A stretch of DNA of 64,000 bases from Qaidamihabitans albus. GTDB taxonomy: Bacteria; Actinomycetota; Actinomycetes; Mycobacteriales; Pseudonocardiaceae. The notes under the pieces are model-generated. The model did not search any database and had not been told where the DNA came from. It saw only the letters and a program-made list of their open reading frames with translations. The stretch covers positions 100,041 to 164,040 of the forward strand of contig NZ_JAEHOB010000011.1 in NCBI RefSeq assembly GCF_016464705.1, in the 5' to 3' direction. Position numbers and translations under genes: made by a program. Below, piece by piece: positions 63,401 through 64,000 of this stretch. Numbering within the stretch: the first letter of the stretch is position 1; each line of letters begins with the position of its first letter.

Positions 63401-64000
63401 TTCCACGCCGGGCGTGGGGCTGATCTCCCCGCCGCCGCACCACGACATCTACTCGATCGAGGACCTGGCACAGCTGATCCACGACCTGAAGAACGCCAAC
63501 GAGCGGGCCAGGGTGCACGTCAAGCTGGTCAGCTCGCTCGGCGTCGGCACCGTCGCGGCGGGCGTTTCCAAGGCGCACGCCGACGTGGTCCTGATCTCCG
63601 GGCACGACGGCGGCACCGGTGCCGCGCCGATGAACTCGCTCAAGCACGCGGGCACGCCGTGGGAGATCGGGCTGGCCGAGACGCAGCAGACGTTGCTGCT
63701 CAACGGTCTGCGGGACCGGATCACCGTGCAGGCCGACGGCGGGTTCAAGACCGGCAGGGACGTGGTGGTCGCCGCGCTGCTCGGCGCGGAGGAGTACGGC
63801 TTCGCCACGGCGCCGCTGGTGGTGGCGGGCTGCATCATGATGCGGGTGTGCCACCTGGACACCTGCCCGGTGGGGGTGGCGACGCAGAATCCGGACCTGC
63901 GCAAGCGCTACACCGGGCAGGCCGAGCACGTCGTCAACTACTTCCGTTTCGTTGCACAGGAGATCCGGGAGTATCTGGCCCAGCTGGGTTTCCGCTCGCT
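60423..64000 (+). CDS. gltB: Glutamate synthase large subunit (5' part; runs off the window)
   Basis: 1192 codons are visible without a stop. The N-terminal class II glutaminase has its nucleophile at Cys22 ([13 protein letters not shown]), after a propeptide that is normally cut, then [38 protein letters not shown] and [12 protein letters not shown]. The central domain follows ([16 protein letters not shown]), then the FMN domain with [23 protein letters not shown] and [14 protein letters not shown], and the Fe-S cysteines in [19 protein letters not shown]. It makes two glutamates from glutamine and 2-oxoglutarate. gltD is expected beyond the window. Confidence 0.97.
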   Translation, partial: MIFSAIPGSQGLYDPGHEQDSCGVAMVANIHGSRSHSIVTDGLTALTNLDHRGAAGAEPTSGDGAGIMLQLPDELLRAEAGCPLPGPDSFGRHHYAAGVAFLPGDSEQRTKAIGLVERIADEEGLDVLGWRAVPTDPDGAGIGPTARSVMPHFEMLFVAARPDADGERPSGLELDRLAFCLRKRAERETEVAGCGTYFPSLSSRTMVYKGMLTPVQLPLFFPDLADERLVSGIALVHSRFSTNTFPSWPLAHPFRFVAHNGEINTVRGNRNRMRAREALLESDLIPGDLSRLYPVCSPDASDSASFDEVLELLHLGGRSLPHAVLMMIPEAWENHATMDEARRAFYQFHASLMEPWDGPACVTFTDGTLVGAVLDRNGLRPARWWQTADDRVMLASEAGVLDVPPGEVVAKGRLKPGRMFLVDTEAGRIVNDDEIKAGLAGEAPYEEWLHAGLLTFSELPDRDHVTQSHASVLRRQLAFGYTEEELKILLGPMASAGAEPIGSMGTDTPPAVLSQRSRSLYDYFKQGFAQVTNPPLDAIREELVTSMSRIMGPERNLLDPGPASCRHIQLPSPVLDNDELAKLIHINDDGDLPGFACTVLSGLYEVDGGGKALASAVERVRREASEAIAAGARTLVLSDRDSDHRMAPIPSLLLVSAVHHHLVRTKERLRVALVVETGDAREVHHVALLLGYGAAAVNPYLAFDTIEDMVAHGAITGVEADKAVRNYVNALVKGVLKIMSKMGISTVGAYTAAQVFESFGLSQEVLDEYFTGTTSKLGGVGLDVLAEEVAVRHRRAYPENPTERVHRGLETGGEYAYRREGELHLFTPETVFLLQHASRTRREEAYRAYTDEVNRLNREGGALRGMFSFRTEGRTPVPVDEVESVDSICKRFNTGGMSYGAISMEAHQTLAIAMNRIGGRSNCGEGGEDPERLYDPERRSAVKQVASGRFGVTSEYLVNGEDIQIKMAQGAKPGEGGQLPPNKVYPWIARTRHSTPGVGLISPPPHHDIYSIEDLAQLIHDLKNANERARVHVKLVSSLGVGTVAAGVSKAHADVVLISGHDGGTGAAPMNSLKHAGTPWEIGLAETQQTLLLNGLRDRITVQADGGFKTGRDVVVAALLGAEEYGFATAPLVVAGCIMMRVCHLDTCPVGVATQNPDLRKRYTGQAEHVVNYFRFVAQEIREYLAQLGFRS

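Noticed and set aside
60360..63929. 1189-residue open frame on the minus strand
   Set aside because: It is antisense to gltB, which has all catalytic motifs in frame on the plus strand; the antisense product has no family features.

Overview
The window is high-GC DNA from a filamentous actinomycete, most likely a member of the Pseudonocardiaceae close to Amycolatopsis. The evidence is a RamB-type glyoxylate regulator beside isocitrate lyase, a bifunctional PriA isomerase, a his/trp supercluster with a TIGR02234-type membrane protein and lgt, an Rv3026c-Rv3032-like block, an F420/PPOX-type reductase, and many promoters whose -10 box lies only 6-7 nt before the start codon. The genus is inferred from gene content, not from a marker gene. 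No rRNA or tRNA gene was seen.

Layout. 1-2249: end of a two-component kinase with its NarL-type regulator, then a PadR/HAAS-domain pair with a perfect operator. 2284-5280: NlpC/P60 hydrolase, nucleoside hydrolase and a hexapeptide acyltransferase. 5294-9931: glyoxylate bypass (RamB-like regulator, aceA, malate synthase A). 9970-12545: stress-type regulator/effector pairs (TetR with a DUF1348 protein, MarR with a VOC protein, a PPOX protein). 12607-13192: wrecks of two insertion sequences. 13189-19238: locus resembling Rv3030-Rv3032 of Mycobacterium tuberculosis (methyltransferase, GH57 branching enzyme, GT4 glucosyltransferase), here interrupted by a GH2 hydrolase and a secreted protein. 19315-24117: DegV, etfB-etfA, an OlsB-like acyltransferase and a PlsC-like acyltransferase. 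24114-29101: tryptophan catabolism (kynA-kynU) divergent from a creatininase-family hydrolase and an aryl-CoA ligase. 29273-38934: valine-type dehydrogenase, BCCT transporter, VanW protein, phosphoesterase, PHP protein, GNAT protein, a frameshifted TetR gene and an MFS pump.

38945-52442 is the his/trp supercluster: hisH, priA, hisF, hisI, trpE, trpC, trpB, trpA and lgt, interrupted by an Lrp regulator, a PLP dehydratase, an F420/PPOX protein, a GT-C membrane glycosyltransferase and a TetR gene. No trpF is present, as expected when PriA does both isomerisations. 52389-54250 is an oxidoreductase pair under a KstR-like box. 54328-57013 holds a membrane protein and three small genes with type VII secretion features. 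57090-60152 is a vitamin B12 importer (btuFCD) under a cobalamin riboswitch. 60423 to the end is the 5' part of gltB.

The most unusual structure is non-coding. A 46-bp palindrome recurs five times full length, plus one internally deleted and one half copy, always within about 20 bp of gene 3' ends and often supplying the stop codon. Two further arrays with an exact 21-bp period, each with opposed copies, and a 25-bp tandem repeat also sit at gene ends. Other notable items are a divergent promoter pair sharing one -10 box between the creatininase gene and kynA, and an 18-codon ORF overlapping the start of trpC.
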